64,000 nt of DNA from a gamma proteobacterium HTCC5015 (lineage in GTDB: Bacteria > Pseudomonadota > Gammaproteobacteria > HTCC5015), in assembly GCA_000155715.1 (NCBI GenBank), contig DS990601.1, forward strand, positions 124,001 through 188,000, in the 5' to 3' direction. Below the pieces are notes generated by a model. It was not told where the DNA came from, did not search any database, and saw nothing but the letters and a program-made list of their open reading frames with translations. The first letter of the stretch is position 1; every line of letters starts with the position of its first letter. Position numbers and translations under genes: made by a program. Below are positions 26,816 through 35,461 of the stretch, in pieces.

Positions 26816-28615
26816 TTACACCTCGCGCCCTTCGGCCTCGGCGCTTAATACGCGCTCAAGCTCCAAGCTGTTCTGTTTTGAACGCGTAATGTATTCCTTC
26901 TCGTCGTCAATATAGTCGACGAGCTGTAACAGATGCGCTTCGTCCAATGTGCGGAAGGTTTTTGCCGCGGCTTGCGAGTGCTCCTCGCTCACGCCCAGCA
27001 ATTGCAACGCCTGCTCCCCCATGTTCATAGCCGAGTGGAACGTGTCGCGAACCACCACATCTACGCCTGCCCGCAAGAGCTTTTGCGCTTCGTGACGCCC
27101 CATCGCACGAGCCAAAATCGTGATATTGGGGCAGCGCTTGCGCGTATATTTAGCAATACTGAGGACCTTTTCAGGATCTGCCAGCGCCAGCACTAATAGT
27201 TTGGCTTCATTGATACCTGCCGCCTCTAATAGATCGTGCCGAGAGGCGTCACCAAAAAACACCTTCTGGCCAAAGCGCCGCACCAAATCCACCTGCTGGA
27301 CGCTGTGTTCCAGTACCGTGACATCGAAACCATTGGTGCGTAAAAAGCGGCCAACAACTTGACCAAATCGGCCGTAGCCCGCAACGATTACTGGTGTTCT
27401 ACCATCATCGATGGTATCTGCCTCTGGCTCGCTGCTGCGGCTCGGTACGTCTAAACGCGGCAGTAACACTTGCTCGTAAAACAGCATCATTAAAGGTGTT
27501 ATCGCCATGGTCAGCGCCACTGCCAATGTCAGTGGGGCGACTGTTGTCGCATCGAGTACCGCCACCGACGTGGCGAATGTGAACAGTACAAAAGCAAACT
27601 CGCCACCCTGAGCCAGCGCCACGCTAAACAGCCAACGCTGATCGCGGGCCAGTGAAAACACCTTGGCAATCACAAACAGTACCGCGAATTTAATCGCAAT
27701 CAGCCCCACCACCAGTTGGGCAATCAAGATGGGGGAATCCGCCAACAGCGCAAAATCCATGCTGGCGCCGACGGAGATAAAAAACAGGCCGAGCAACAAG
27801 CTTTTAAATGGATCAATCTCTGCCTCTAGCTCGTGTCGGTACTCGCTGTCGGCCAAAACGACGCCTGCCAAAAAAGTCCCTAGTGCGGCAGACAGGCCCA
27901 CAAAGTTCATTAACAAGGTGATACCAATCACCAGTAGCAACGCCGTCGCCGTGAACAACTCGCGCATTTGCGCCGAAGCGACCATGCGGAAAAAGGGACG
28001 TACCAAAAAGCGACCCGCGAGAATAATGCCGACGATCACCGCCGTCACCAATAAGGCGCTCTGCCAGCCTTCGAGCTGCGCGGTAAACGAGTCCGTCTGC
28101 TTCTCAACGGCGTGAACTGCCAGTAGAGGTAGCAAAGCTAATAGTGGAATAACGGCGATATCTTGGAACAGCAACACCGAAAATGCCGAGCGGCCACCCT
28201 CGGTTTTCATCAGGCCTTTCTCGCTCAACATTTGCAGTACGATCGCCGTTGACGACAAGGCCAGAATAAAGCCGATGGCTAAGGCCTCTCGCCACACCAC
28301 CCCCACCGCAATGGCAACGCCAAACAGTAAGCCGGCGCTCACAAAGACCTGCGCACCGCCCATACCGAGAATCGACATGCGCATCCGCCACAGTTTGGCG
28401 GGCTCCATCTCCAACCCAATGAGAAAGAGCATCATCACCACGCCCATTTCAGAAAAGTGCATGACATCGTGGATGTCATGCCCCACCAACTGCAAAACAT
28501 AGGGCCCGATAACGGCACCGGCGATCAGATAGCCGAGCACTGACCCCAGACCGAGACGACGAGCAATGGGTACCGCCACAACGGCGGCCAACAAAAAGAT
28601 AAAGGCTTGATACAT
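26816..28615 (-). CDS. Monovalent cation:proton antiporter, Kef type (CPA2 family)
   Basis: The 599-residue protein has about 12 membrane segments in the first 380 residues (GLGSVLGYLIAGAVIGPYVL; ALSSTAIVLQMLSEKG; AQGGEFAFVLF) followed by a cytosolic TrkA-N/RCK domain (VIVAGYGRFGQVVGRFLRT). This is the KefB/KefC layout, potassium or cation efflux in exchange for protons, gated by nucleotide or glutathione adducts. The ATG at 28615 is used; the frame extends six codons upstream to a TTG, but neither start has a clear ribosome site. REP arrays flank the gene on both sides. Confidence 0.9.
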   Translation of the reverse strand: MYQAFIFLLAAVVAVPIARRLGLGSVLGYLIAGAVIGPYVLQLVGHDIHDVMHFSEMGVVMMLFLIGLEMEPAKLWRMRMSILGMGGAQVFVSAGLLFGVAIAVGVVWREALAIGFILALSSTAIVLQMLSEKGLMKTEGGRSAFSVLLFQDIAVIPLLALLPLLAVHAVEKQTDSFTAQLEGWQSALLVTAVIVGIILAGRFLVRPFFRMVASAQMRELFTATALLLVIGITLLMNFVGLSAALGTFLAGVVLADSEYRHELEAEIDPFKSLLLGLFFISVGASMDFALLADSPILIAQLVVGLIAIKFAVLFVIAKVFSLARDQRWLFSVALAQGGEFAFVLFTFATSVAVLDATTVAPLTLAVALTMAITPLMMLFYEQVLLPRLDVPSRSSEPEADTIDDGRTPVIVAGYGRFGQVVGRFLRTNGFDVTVLEHSVQQVDLVRRFGQKVFFGDASRHDLLEAAGINEAKLLVLALADPEKVLSIAKYTRKRCPNITILARAMGRHEAQKLLRAGVDVVVRDTFHSAMNMGEQALQLLGVSEEHSQAAAKTFRTLDEAHLLQLVDYIDDEKEYITRSKQNSLELERVLSAEAEGREV

Positions 28616-28674
28616 GGCGAAAATGTATCGCAAGTGGCTCAGGGGGGAAAGCCGATTTTTGACCGAACCTTACC

Positions 28675-29384
28675 GTAGGAGCCGGCCGTGCCGGCGAAAA
28701 GCCCATGTGGCATCGGTCGACATTCGCCTGCTTTAAGCCTCCTACATCAATGCATTCATTTGTCGACGCATCACACCACCGTAGGAGCCGGCCATGCCGG
28801 CGAAAAGCCCATGTGGCACCGGTTGGCATTCGCCTGCTTTAAGGCTCCTACATCAATGTATCCATTTATCGATGCATCACACCACCGTAGGAGCCGGCCG
28901 TGCCGGCGAACAGCCCATGTGACACCGGTCGGCATTCGCCTGCTTGGCAGGCTCCTACGTCAATGCATCCATTTATCGATGCATCACACCACCGTAGGAG
29001 CCGGCCGTGCCGGCGAAAAGTTCATGTGGCAGCGATTGGCATTCGCCTGCTTGGCAGGCTCCTACATCAATGTATCCATTTATCGACACATCACACCACC
29101 GTAGGAGCCGGCCGTGCCGGCGAAAAGTTCATGTGGCAGCGATTGGCATTCGCCTGCGCGGCAGGCTCCTACAGCAATGTATCCATTTATCGATGCATCA
29201 CACCATCGTAGGAGCCGACCGCGCCGGCGAACAAGCCATGTGGCACCGGTTGGCATTCGCCTGCTTTAAGGCTCCTACATCAATGTATCCATTTATCGAC
29301 GCGTCACACCACCGTAGGAATCGGCCGTGCCGGCGAAAAGCCCGTGTGGCACCGGTCGGCATTCATCGGCTTTAAAGCGTCTAC
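28675..29384. repeat. BIME array, seven units with long spacers
   Basis: Units start at 28675, 28781, 28887, 28993, 29101, 29208 and 29314, a period of 106-108 bp. The 71 bp unit is the same as elsewhere, but the spacers are about 35 bp and share the text CCATTTATCGACGCATCACA. The last inverted REP is degenerate and its GTAGACGC head, read on the minus strand, provides the TAG stop codon of the neighbouring lipoprotein gene. Confidence 0.93.
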
Positions 29385-29794
29385 TCCTCTTCGGGCACCC
29401 ACCAAGTGATTTGAATGTCTTTTTTCTTACCCCACTCGCGCGCGGCTTCAACATCCGTACCCATGAACACATCAATTTTTTTCTTCCAGCGCTTATTCAT
29501 TTTATCGCGCACGACATAGTAGCCATTGAGGCCTTCGATTTTCACTTTGGCCTCGTGACCCAAGCCCATCGGAATCAAATCGCGCGAGACTGCAATAGAT
29601 TTCATACCCGGCTCCAATTGATCGCCCCAAGCGGCGAGCCCAATATTGCCTTTTTTGGTTTCCTCTTCACGCATGGTGTAGGCAGTAGCCGTGACGGATA
29701 GGGTTTTCTTAACGCCGTCGGGCTCTCCCGAGCAGGCGCTGAGAAAAAAGCTCGTCACCACAACGGAAATCAATAACATTATCTTATAAATCAT
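29381..29794 (-). CDS. 3D-domain lipoprotein
   Basis: The 137-residue protein has a lipoprotein signal ending LSAC at residue 21 and a 3D domain: VTATAYTMREEETKKGN, then SIAVSRDLIPMG and YVVRDKMNKRWKKKIDVFM, with the aspartates that name the domain. The domain forms the double-psi barrel seen in lytic transglycosylase MltA and in RlpA/Rpf-like cell-wall proteins, so a role in peptidoglycan is likely but not shown. Its TAG stop lies in the GTAG head of a REP. Confidence 0.85.
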   Translation of the reverse strand: MIYKIMLLISVVVTSFFLSACSGEPDGVKKTLSVTATAYTMREEETKKGNIGLAAWGDQLEPGMKSIAVSRDLIPMGLGHEAKVKIEGLNGYYVVRDKMNKRWKKKIDVFMGTDVEAAREWGKKKDIQITWWVPEEE

Positions 29795-29831
29795 AAATTT
29801 ACTTATATTGTTTTATTCAAAATAACGACCC

Positions 29832-29877
29832 GAAAAATGGAGCGCGGCTGTGGCGCCAAGCGCTTTAACCGCGCTCC
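29832..29877 (-). terminator. Terminator of the cop operon
   Basis: GGAGCGCGG and CCGCGCTCC form a nine-base stem around an A/G-rich loop with inner complementarity (GCGC parts); on the minus strand ATTTTT follows. It lies about 95 bases past the copB stop codon. Confidence 0.7.
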
Positions 29878-29971
29878 TGAGTCTCGTCGTGCTGTCACAA
29901 GACAAGAACTAATCAAACTACCCTAGTGGCGTGAGTTTTTTATCAAGGTGTGCCGTACCTATTTACCTGTT

Positions 29972-30688
29972 TTAAAACCACGCCGACACCCCCAGTACCC
30001 AACGCGTGCTCTCAGTGTGCTCACCGGTTGAACGCCGTTCCTGCGCCGTATCACCGAGACTGCTCTCGTGCTGGACGCCAAGGTAAGGGCCTATTTCCGG
30101 CTCCCATTCGTAGCGTAACCTCAAGCCCAGCTCCGCTTGACTGAAACCACTCTGTTCTACGTACTGAGGGCGATCACTGCCATTGGCGACGAGCTCAGCA
30201 CTGGGAACTAGCACCCAGCGTTGAGTCAGCATCCACTCGTACTCGCTTTCAAGTACCAGTTGGCTGTGACCTTCGCCATCGCTGTAGAGGGCCAAATCTG
30301 TATCAAAGTAATACGGTGCCAAACCCTGTATACCGATACCCAGCCACTCGGTATTGTCTTGGTGGCGGTAGTCGTCGATGCGCACGGAGACAAAGTAGTC
30401 CCAGAAGGTACTGAAAGCGCGGGCGTAGCGCAGCTCTTGGCGACTCGATTCGTACTCGCCCTCTTCGGCTTCACCGTGGGAAAGCAACCACCATTTTTGC
30501 AAGTCATAGCCAAGCCAGAGTTCGGCATCCCAAGTCTGGATGGTTTCGTCACTGCCATTGACCTCGCCCTGCTCTAACTCGTGCAGCATCGCTTTAAATA
30601 CCAGGGGATTATCGTTGCCCATGGCCGATACTTGGTTTACGGCCAGCGCCAAACCACACAGAACGATCGATTGAATTCGCCGTTTCAT
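29972..30688 (-). CDS. copB: Copper resistance protein CopB
   Basis: The 238-residue protein has a signal peptide (MKRRIQSIVLCGLALAVNQVSA) and an outer-membrane beta-barrel pattern with alternating aromatic strands ending in W-F (RWVLGVSAWF), as in PcoB/CopB. Family members often carry a His/Met-rich N-terminal extension; this one is the short core form. It starts within the copA stop (ATGA) behind GGAGGTACAGC, so both are translated together. Presumed outer-membrane partner of the oxidase CopA. Confidence 0.92.
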   Translation of the reverse strand: MKRRIQSIVLCGLALAVNQVSAMGNDNPLVFKAMLHELEQGEVNGSDETIQTWDAELWLGYDLQKWWLLSHGEAEEGEYESSRQELRYARAFSTFWDYFVSVRIDDYRHQDNTEWLGIGIQGLAPYYFDTDLALYSDGEGHSQLVLESEYEWMLTQRWVLVPSAELVANGSDRPQYVEQSGFSQAELGLRLRYEWEPEIGPYLGVQHESSLGDTAQERRSTGEHTESTRWVLGVSAWF

Positions 30689-32487
30689 GCTGTACCTCCC
30701 TCAACACGCACTTCGCGGAACATTCCCAGCATGTGGTAGAGCAAATGGCAGTGATAGGCCCAGCGCCCGACGGCGTCGGCACTGACCAGATAGGATATTT
30801 TAGCCCCCGGCTGAACAATCACCGTGTGTTTGCGGGGAATGTAACCGGCATCTCCCGTTTCTAGGTCGCTCCACATGCCGTGCAGATGAATGGGGTGATT
30901 CATCATAGTGTCGTTGACCAGAGTTATCCGCACTCGCTCACCCTGCTTCAAACGCAAGGGCTGGGCATCGGCGAATTTGATGCCATTGATCGACCACATA
31001 TAACGGCTCATATTACCGGTGAGATGTAACTGGATCTCTCGATCTGGCTCGCGGGGGTCTGGCGTACCGTAGCGATGCTTCAAGTCGGCGTAAGTCAGCA
31101 CCTTTCGCCCTAGCTCGCGGTGCTGGCGCAGGCCGACACCGGGATCATCCAAGCGATACTGAGGGGCTTCAGCCCGCATGTCGATATGTGGTCCAAACTC
31201 ACTCTGGCGATGCATTATCTCTCGAGCAGAGCCAAAGCCCGCACGGCCATCGCCCATGGATAGCTTTTCCATGCCATGGTGGGCGTGGTGGTCCGCCATG
31301 CCACCGTGGTGTGCCCCGTGGCTCATATCGTGTCCCATCATGGCCATTCCCATATCCCTGTGAGTCAGCTCGGGCGCGGCATCCATGGCGGGAATGTCGC
31401 CGAGCAACTCAGGGTCGGGCGTTAATGTGCCGCGAGCGTAACCACTGCGATCAATCGCCTGCGCAAACACGGTATAAGCTTGCTCACTCTCAGGCGTGAC
31501 CAGCACGTCGTAGGTTTCCGCAACACCTAGGCGAATATCGTCGACTGAGACGGGTTCGATGGGTTGTCCATCGGCCTCGATCACGCGCATTTTGAGCCCT
31601 GGGATGCGTACATCAAAAAAGGTCATAGCCGCCGCATTGATGATTCGCAGACGAACCGTCTGTCCTTTTTTAAATAGGCCGACCCAACCTGAATCGGGCG
31701 TCTGCCCATTCATCAGAAAGGTGTAGGTATAGCCCGTGACATCAGAAATATCCCGCGAACTCATGCGCATCTCGTTCCACATCGACCGATCGCGCCAAGT
31801 TTTCAACACCCCTTTTTGCTCAATGTCTCGCATCAAATCGCCCGCTGTGCGCTCTCGGCGGTTGTAGAAATGGGGCAGTTTTTTTAGCGTGCGATAGATG
31901 TCCTCAGGATCGTCGTCGCTCCAGTCGGAGAGCACCAGCGAATAGTCCACATCGGCTCGCATGGCGTCTTGCTCGGCGGGCTCAACCACTAGCGCCCCGT
32001 ACAATCCCGTTTGCTCCTGAAAGCCAGAGTGACTGTGATACCAGTAAGTGCCGCTCTGTTCGAGCTTGAACTGATAGCGAAATGTCTCGCCCGGCGCAAT
32101 ACCGTCAAAACTCAAGCCTGGAACACCGTCCATCCCCGTTGGCAAGATGATGCCGTGCCAGTGAATCGAGCTGGTCGCGGACAGTTGGTTGGTGACATCA
32201 ATCGTTACCGTATCGCCCTCTTTAAAGCGCAAGGTCGGAGCGGGCAAGCTGTTGTTGACGACCGTGGCCATGCGCTCGCTCCCCGTAAAATTGACGCGTT
32301 TTTCGCCAATCGACAAGCGAACGTGCTGCCCTCGCACCTCAGTGGGGCCGTTGTGCGACTGCCGCTCCAACAACGATGAGAAAGAAGCGGCCGATGCCAA
32401 TTTGTGAACGCCGAGCAAACTTAAGCCCGCGGCGCTTGAGGCGCCCAGTACGAAGCGGCGCCGATATAAATCAATAGAATGTGTCAT
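30685..32487 (-). CDS. copA: Copper resistance multicopper oxidase CopA
   Basis: The 600-residue periplasmic protein begins with a twin-arginine signal (YRRRFVLGASSAAGLSLLG). It has three cupredoxin domains with copper motifs SSIHWHGIILP, YWYHSHSG, HPIHLHGMW and HCHLLYHM, and a His/Met-rich insert around residues 375-405 (MAMMGHDMSHGAHHGGMADH) that can bind extra copper. PcoA/CopA oxidises Cu(I) and sequesters copper in the periplasm. It is the middle gene of a three-gene minus-strand operon. Confidence 0.96.
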   Translation of the reverse strand: MTHSIDLYRRRFVLGASSAAGLSLLGVHKLASAASFSSLLERQSHNGPTEVRGQHVRLSIGEKRVNFTGSERMATVVNNSLPAPTLRFKEGDTVTIDVTNQLSATSSIHWHGIILPTGMDGVPGLSFDGIAPGETFRYQFKLEQSGTYWYHSHSGFQEQTGLYGALVVEPAEQDAMRADVDYSLVLSDWSDDDPEDIYRTLKKLPHFYNRRERTAGDLMRDIEQKGVLKTWRDRSMWNEMRMSSRDISDVTGYTYTFLMNGQTPDSGWVGLFKKGQTVRLRIINAAAMTFFDVRIPGLKMRVIEADGQPIEPVSVDDIRLGVAETYDVLVTPESEQAYTVFAQAIDRSGYARGTLTPDPELLGDIPAMDAAPELTHRDMGMAMMGHDMSHGAHHGGMADHHAHHGMEKLSMGDGRAGFGSAREIMHRQSEFGPHIDMRAEAPQYRLDDPGVGLRQHRELGRKVLTYADLKHRYGTPDPREPDREIQLHLTGNMSRYMWSINGIKFADAQPLRLKQGERVRITLVNDTMMNHPIHLHGMWSDLETGDAGYIPRKHTVIVQPGAKISYLVSADAVGRWAYHCHLLYHMLGMFREVRVEGGTA

Positions 32488-32529
32488 AAATCACCTGTAA
32501 TGATTTGAAAAGAGTCGAACTCGTTACTT

Positions 32530-32907
32530 TCAAAACAACAGGTGATGAATCGGCGGTCTGAGCAGGCGCTCTCGTTCCGTGGTGGGAAAGGGCTGAGAAG
32601 CACTCAGCAACAACATAGAACCGCCCTGCCCCACGGGGAACAAGTCGGCGTTGAGTAAAGCACTTGCACTCGAGCAGCCGCCATAGCAACAGCCACACTG
32701 CTCTTGGCAATGCTCGTGTTGTGGCGCGCTATCCGACGCACTAGATGCGTCGTGGCAGGATGCGTCAGCGTGCTCTTGGGCAGACATTTCGACCGCCATG
32801 GCGGCTTCCGTCGGCTTTCCATCTAGGACCAACAGCACACCCGCCACCGTCTGCGTGCTCAGCAGCAGCGTCATCAACAATAAAACGGTGGCATGAAGGC
32901 GCTTCAT
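32530..32907 (-). CDS. CopL-like small exported copper-operon protein
   Basis: The 125-residue protein has a signal peptide (MKRLHATVLLLMTLLLSTQTVAG) and a His/Cys-rich centre (ASCHDA, PQHEHCQEQCGCCYGGCSS) able to bind metal, then a non-cysteine tail. Its place as first gene of a copAB operon and its composition match CopL / DUF2946-type proteins, which in Xanthomonas are needed for copper induction. The ATG at 32907 follows AGGTG; a longer frame upstream runs into a REP. The exact family is inferred from context and composition. Confidence 0.72.
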   Translation of the reverse strand: MKRLHATVLLLMTLLLSTQTVAGVLLVLDGKPTEAAMAVEMSAQEHADASCHDASSASDSAPQHEHCQEQCGCCYGGCSSASALLNADLFPVGQGGSMLLLSASQPFPTTERERLLRPPIHHLLF

Positions 32908-32950
32908 AACACCTATTGTCGCTAGCGAGTACGCAAACCTCAAGTGCTTT

Positions 32951-33297
32951 GGCATTCGCCTGCGCGGCAGGCTCCTACAGCAATGTATTCCTCTATCGAT
33001 GGATCATCCTGCCGTAGGAGCTGGCCGTGCCGGCGAAAAGCCCATGTGCCATCGGTAGGCATTCGCCTGCTTTAAGGCTCCTACAGCAATGTATCCATTT
33101 ATCGACGCGTCACACCACCGTAGGAGCCGGCCCTGCCGGCGAACAGCCCATGTAGCACCGGTTGGCATTCGCCTGCTTTAAGGCTCCTACATCAATGTAT
33201 CCATTTATCGACACATCACACCACCGTAGGAGCCGGCCCTGCCGGCGAACAGCCCATGTGGCACCGGTAGGCATTCGCCTGCTTGGCAGGCTCCTAC
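32951..33297. repeat. BIME array, one half unit and three full units
   Basis: An unpaired inverted REP (32951-32978) is followed by units at 33013, 33120 and 33226, a period of 106-107 bp with the long CCATTTATCGAC-type spacer, the same class as the 28.7 kb array. It begins 44 bases upstream of the copL-like start, so any cop promoter must be very close to or overlap it. Confidence 0.92.
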
Positions 33298-33344
33298 CAT
33301 CAGCTGCAGCAAGCGCGTTTGCCTCATCAACTGCCCATCGGCAC

Positions 33345-33430
33345 GTTACTGTCGGGCCAGGCAAGTTCTTGTGGCTTCGGTTTCATGTCGGCCTAAAAGC
33401 CGACCCACGGTGTGTGGGGGGTGGGGTTGA
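33345..33430. repeat. Dispersed repeat with GTCGGC hairpin, copy 1
   Basis: Contains CAAGTTCTTGTGGCTTCGGT, then the hairpin GTCGGC-CTAAAA-GCCGAC (33387-33404) and CCACGGTGTGTGGGG. The same series occurs at 52535-52612 with a compensated stem (GTCGGGC/GCCCGAC). Confidence 0.75.
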
Positions 33431-33481
33431 AGTTTGAAGGAACGACGGCAGGATAAAAAAGATTCATAGTTTAACGCCCGA

Positions 33482-35461
33482 CTACAGTAGAGAGGCGAGC
33501 AGTCTTTGCACAACCGTTTCTTTAATACCTTGGGGTTGCCATAGCCCCATGCGTTCTAATGCCGCGCGGTGGGATTCACTAGGCTTCTGTGGCAAGGCGC
33601 GCACCAGCGCTTTCGCCATGGCTCCTTTTGATGTCGACAACGCTTTCAGTTTTTTCAACGCGGGTAGTAACTGCAGCTCGGTATCGTCAAAGTCGGTTCC
33701 CAGAGGAAATTCCGGAAACAGCACCTCCCTTTCGAGGCCTTTCAGGTGCTCTCTTAAAGCGTCTGGCGTGTTGTTTCTAAAGGCAGCGGGAATCTCATAA
33801 TCTTGAGGCAGTTTATGCGCTTTTTTCGCCGCCGCTAACAGCTCGGGCTGAAAGCGAGAATCCGCCACATTGAGCATTTGCGCATACACCTCGCGATCGC
33901 TGCGCCCCCGTAAATCGGCAATGCCGTATTCGGTAATGACGATGTCTCGCAAATGCCTTGGAATCGTCGTGTGGCCATAGAAGAAACGAATATTGGAGAC
34001 CCGCTCGTCGCCGCTACCTCGGGTAGCGCGCACCAGTAAAATGGAACGCGCGTCGGCGAGCTGGTGAGCCATGGCCACAAAGTTGTACTGACCGCCCACG
34101 CCGCTGAGTACGCGACCGTCCTCTAAACCGTCGGAGACAACAGCACCAGACAGCGTTGCCATCAACCCCGTATTCACAAAGCGCGCGTGTTTGCGCTGCG
34201 CCCGCAGCAACGGTGGATTGTCGGTCAATTGGTTAATAAGGCCGACGCTGCTCATATTGATTTTTGCCAGCAACTCGGGGCTGGCGTCTCGCAACCACTG
34301 ATAAAAATCCCGCGGCCCGAGAAAAAAGCCGCCATCGAGAATTTTACCCCGAGCCTCACTGGGGGCGGATTCGCCACGGTTGACTGCCAGCTGCGTATCT
34401 AGATCGTCGTACACCTCACGCTTGATAACCCCCGCATCAATCAAGAAGCGAAACCCGTTGACGAACATTTCGCTGGAACCATAAAGGCCCTGCTCAAAGG
34501 GATCGAGGCCACCGTCTTTTTCCACCAAATCGGCATAGCGAGACTCAATGTTTAGCTTCTGAATAACGCGGCGATATTGCTCAGGCCGTTGCTGGCGCAA
34601 GAGTAGCGCGTTCACAAAGGCATCCGACATGGCACCAATGCCAATTTGAAGCGTGCCGCCCTCTTTCACCAAAGCGCTGGCGTAGACGCCCATCATGTGA
34701 TCGACGAGACCCACGCTATCGTTAGGCGTGGAAAACAAAGTGCTCTGGGCCTCTTCGCAATCGATCATAAAATCGAGATGGCGATGTTCGACCTCGGCAT
34801 CGTTGGGCATAAACGGCAAATCGCGATGCACCTGAGCCACCGTGATCACCTCGTGCTCCGAAAAGTGGGGCTCGCGCTCCATGCATTCGATAAGATCGAG
34901 TGTGACATCGGGATTGCAGCTCAAGCTGATGCGGTAGTCGCCCCGCGAGACGTCACCCTCGACTGCCACCATCTGCGCCAACAAATTGACGCCGTGACTG
35001 ATTAAATCTCGCGCCACATGGGTGTAATTGCTGGATATATAATGCTGTTGCGCGTAAGGCGCTCCCAACATATCGCCCGGCTTGAAGAAAAACTCACACA
35101 CTTCGATGTGATCGGGCACTTGGCCGCGTTTGACATCGTACAAATACTCTAGGGCTTCATAATCGCCGAAGACACGCTCAAAAAAGGGTTCGGCAAAACG
35201 CCGTTCGATATCACTTTGGGTCGCGGGCACGGCAAGGCTGAGTGCCGTCACAATTTTTAGGCGAATCGATGTGTTCTGCTTAGCTCGGCGATATAAGGCG
35301 TTAACAAAGGCATTGGGCTTACCTAAACCGAGGGGAATGCCGAGAACAATATTGCCCCCAAGGCGCTCAATCACCGCATCAACGCACCGATCAACACAGG
35401 TAAAGCGCTCGGGCTGTTGGCCCTGCGACAGGCTAGCCTGCCTTGCATTATTTTCACTCAC
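33482..35461 (-). CDS. Acetyl-CoA hydrolase / CoA-transferase family protein
   Basis: The 659-residue protein is a member of the acetyl-CoA hydrolase / 4-hydroxybutyrate CoA-transferase family, with GGNIVLGIPLGLGKPNAFVN near the N-terminus, GTLQIGIGAMSDAFVNALL in the middle and ITEYGIADLRGRSDREVY with its conserved glutamate late in the chain. It probably transfers or hydrolyses CoA on short acyl groups; the length exceeds the usual 430-500 residues through an N-terminal extension and inserts. The GTG at 35461, overlapping the mscS-like stop by eight bases and preceded by AAAGGAAACAGACC, is preferred to an in-frame GTG at 35518. Confidence 0.85.
   Translation of the reverse strand: MSENNARQASLSQGQQPERFTCVDRCVDAVIERLGGNIVLGIPLGLGKPNAFVNALYRRAKQNTSIRLKIVTALSLAVPATQSDIERRFAEPFFERVFGDYEALEYLYDVKRGQVPDHIEVCEFFFKPGDMLGAPYAQQHYISSNYTHVARDLISHGVNLLAQMVAVEGDVSRGDYRISLSCNPDVTLDLIECMEREPHFSEHEVITVAQVHRDLPFMPNDAEVEHRHLDFMIDCEEAQSTLFSTPNDSVGLVDHMMGVYASALVKEGGTLQIGIGAMSDAFVNALLLRQQRPEQYRRVIQKLNIESRYADLVEKDGGLDPFEQGLYGSSEMFVNGFRFLIDAGVIKREVYDDLDTQLAVNRGESAPSEARGKILDGGFFLGPRDFYQWLRDASPELLAKINMSSVGLINQLTDNPPLLRAQRKHARFVNTGLMATLSGAVVSDGLEDGRVLSGVGGQYNFVAMAHQLADARSILLVRATRGSGDERVSNIRFFYGHTTIPRHLRDIVITEYGIADLRGRSDREVYAQMLNVADSRFQPELLAAAKKAHKLPQDYEIPAAFRNNTPDALREHLKGLEREVLFPEFPLGTDFDDTELQLLPALKKLKALSTSKGAMAKALVRALPQKPSESHRAALERMGLWQPQGIKETVVQRLLASLL

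Noticed and set aside
28688-29375. Three overlapping open frames through the 28.7-29.4 kb array
   Set aside because: Products of repeated REP sequence, with the same short text recurring; no start signals.
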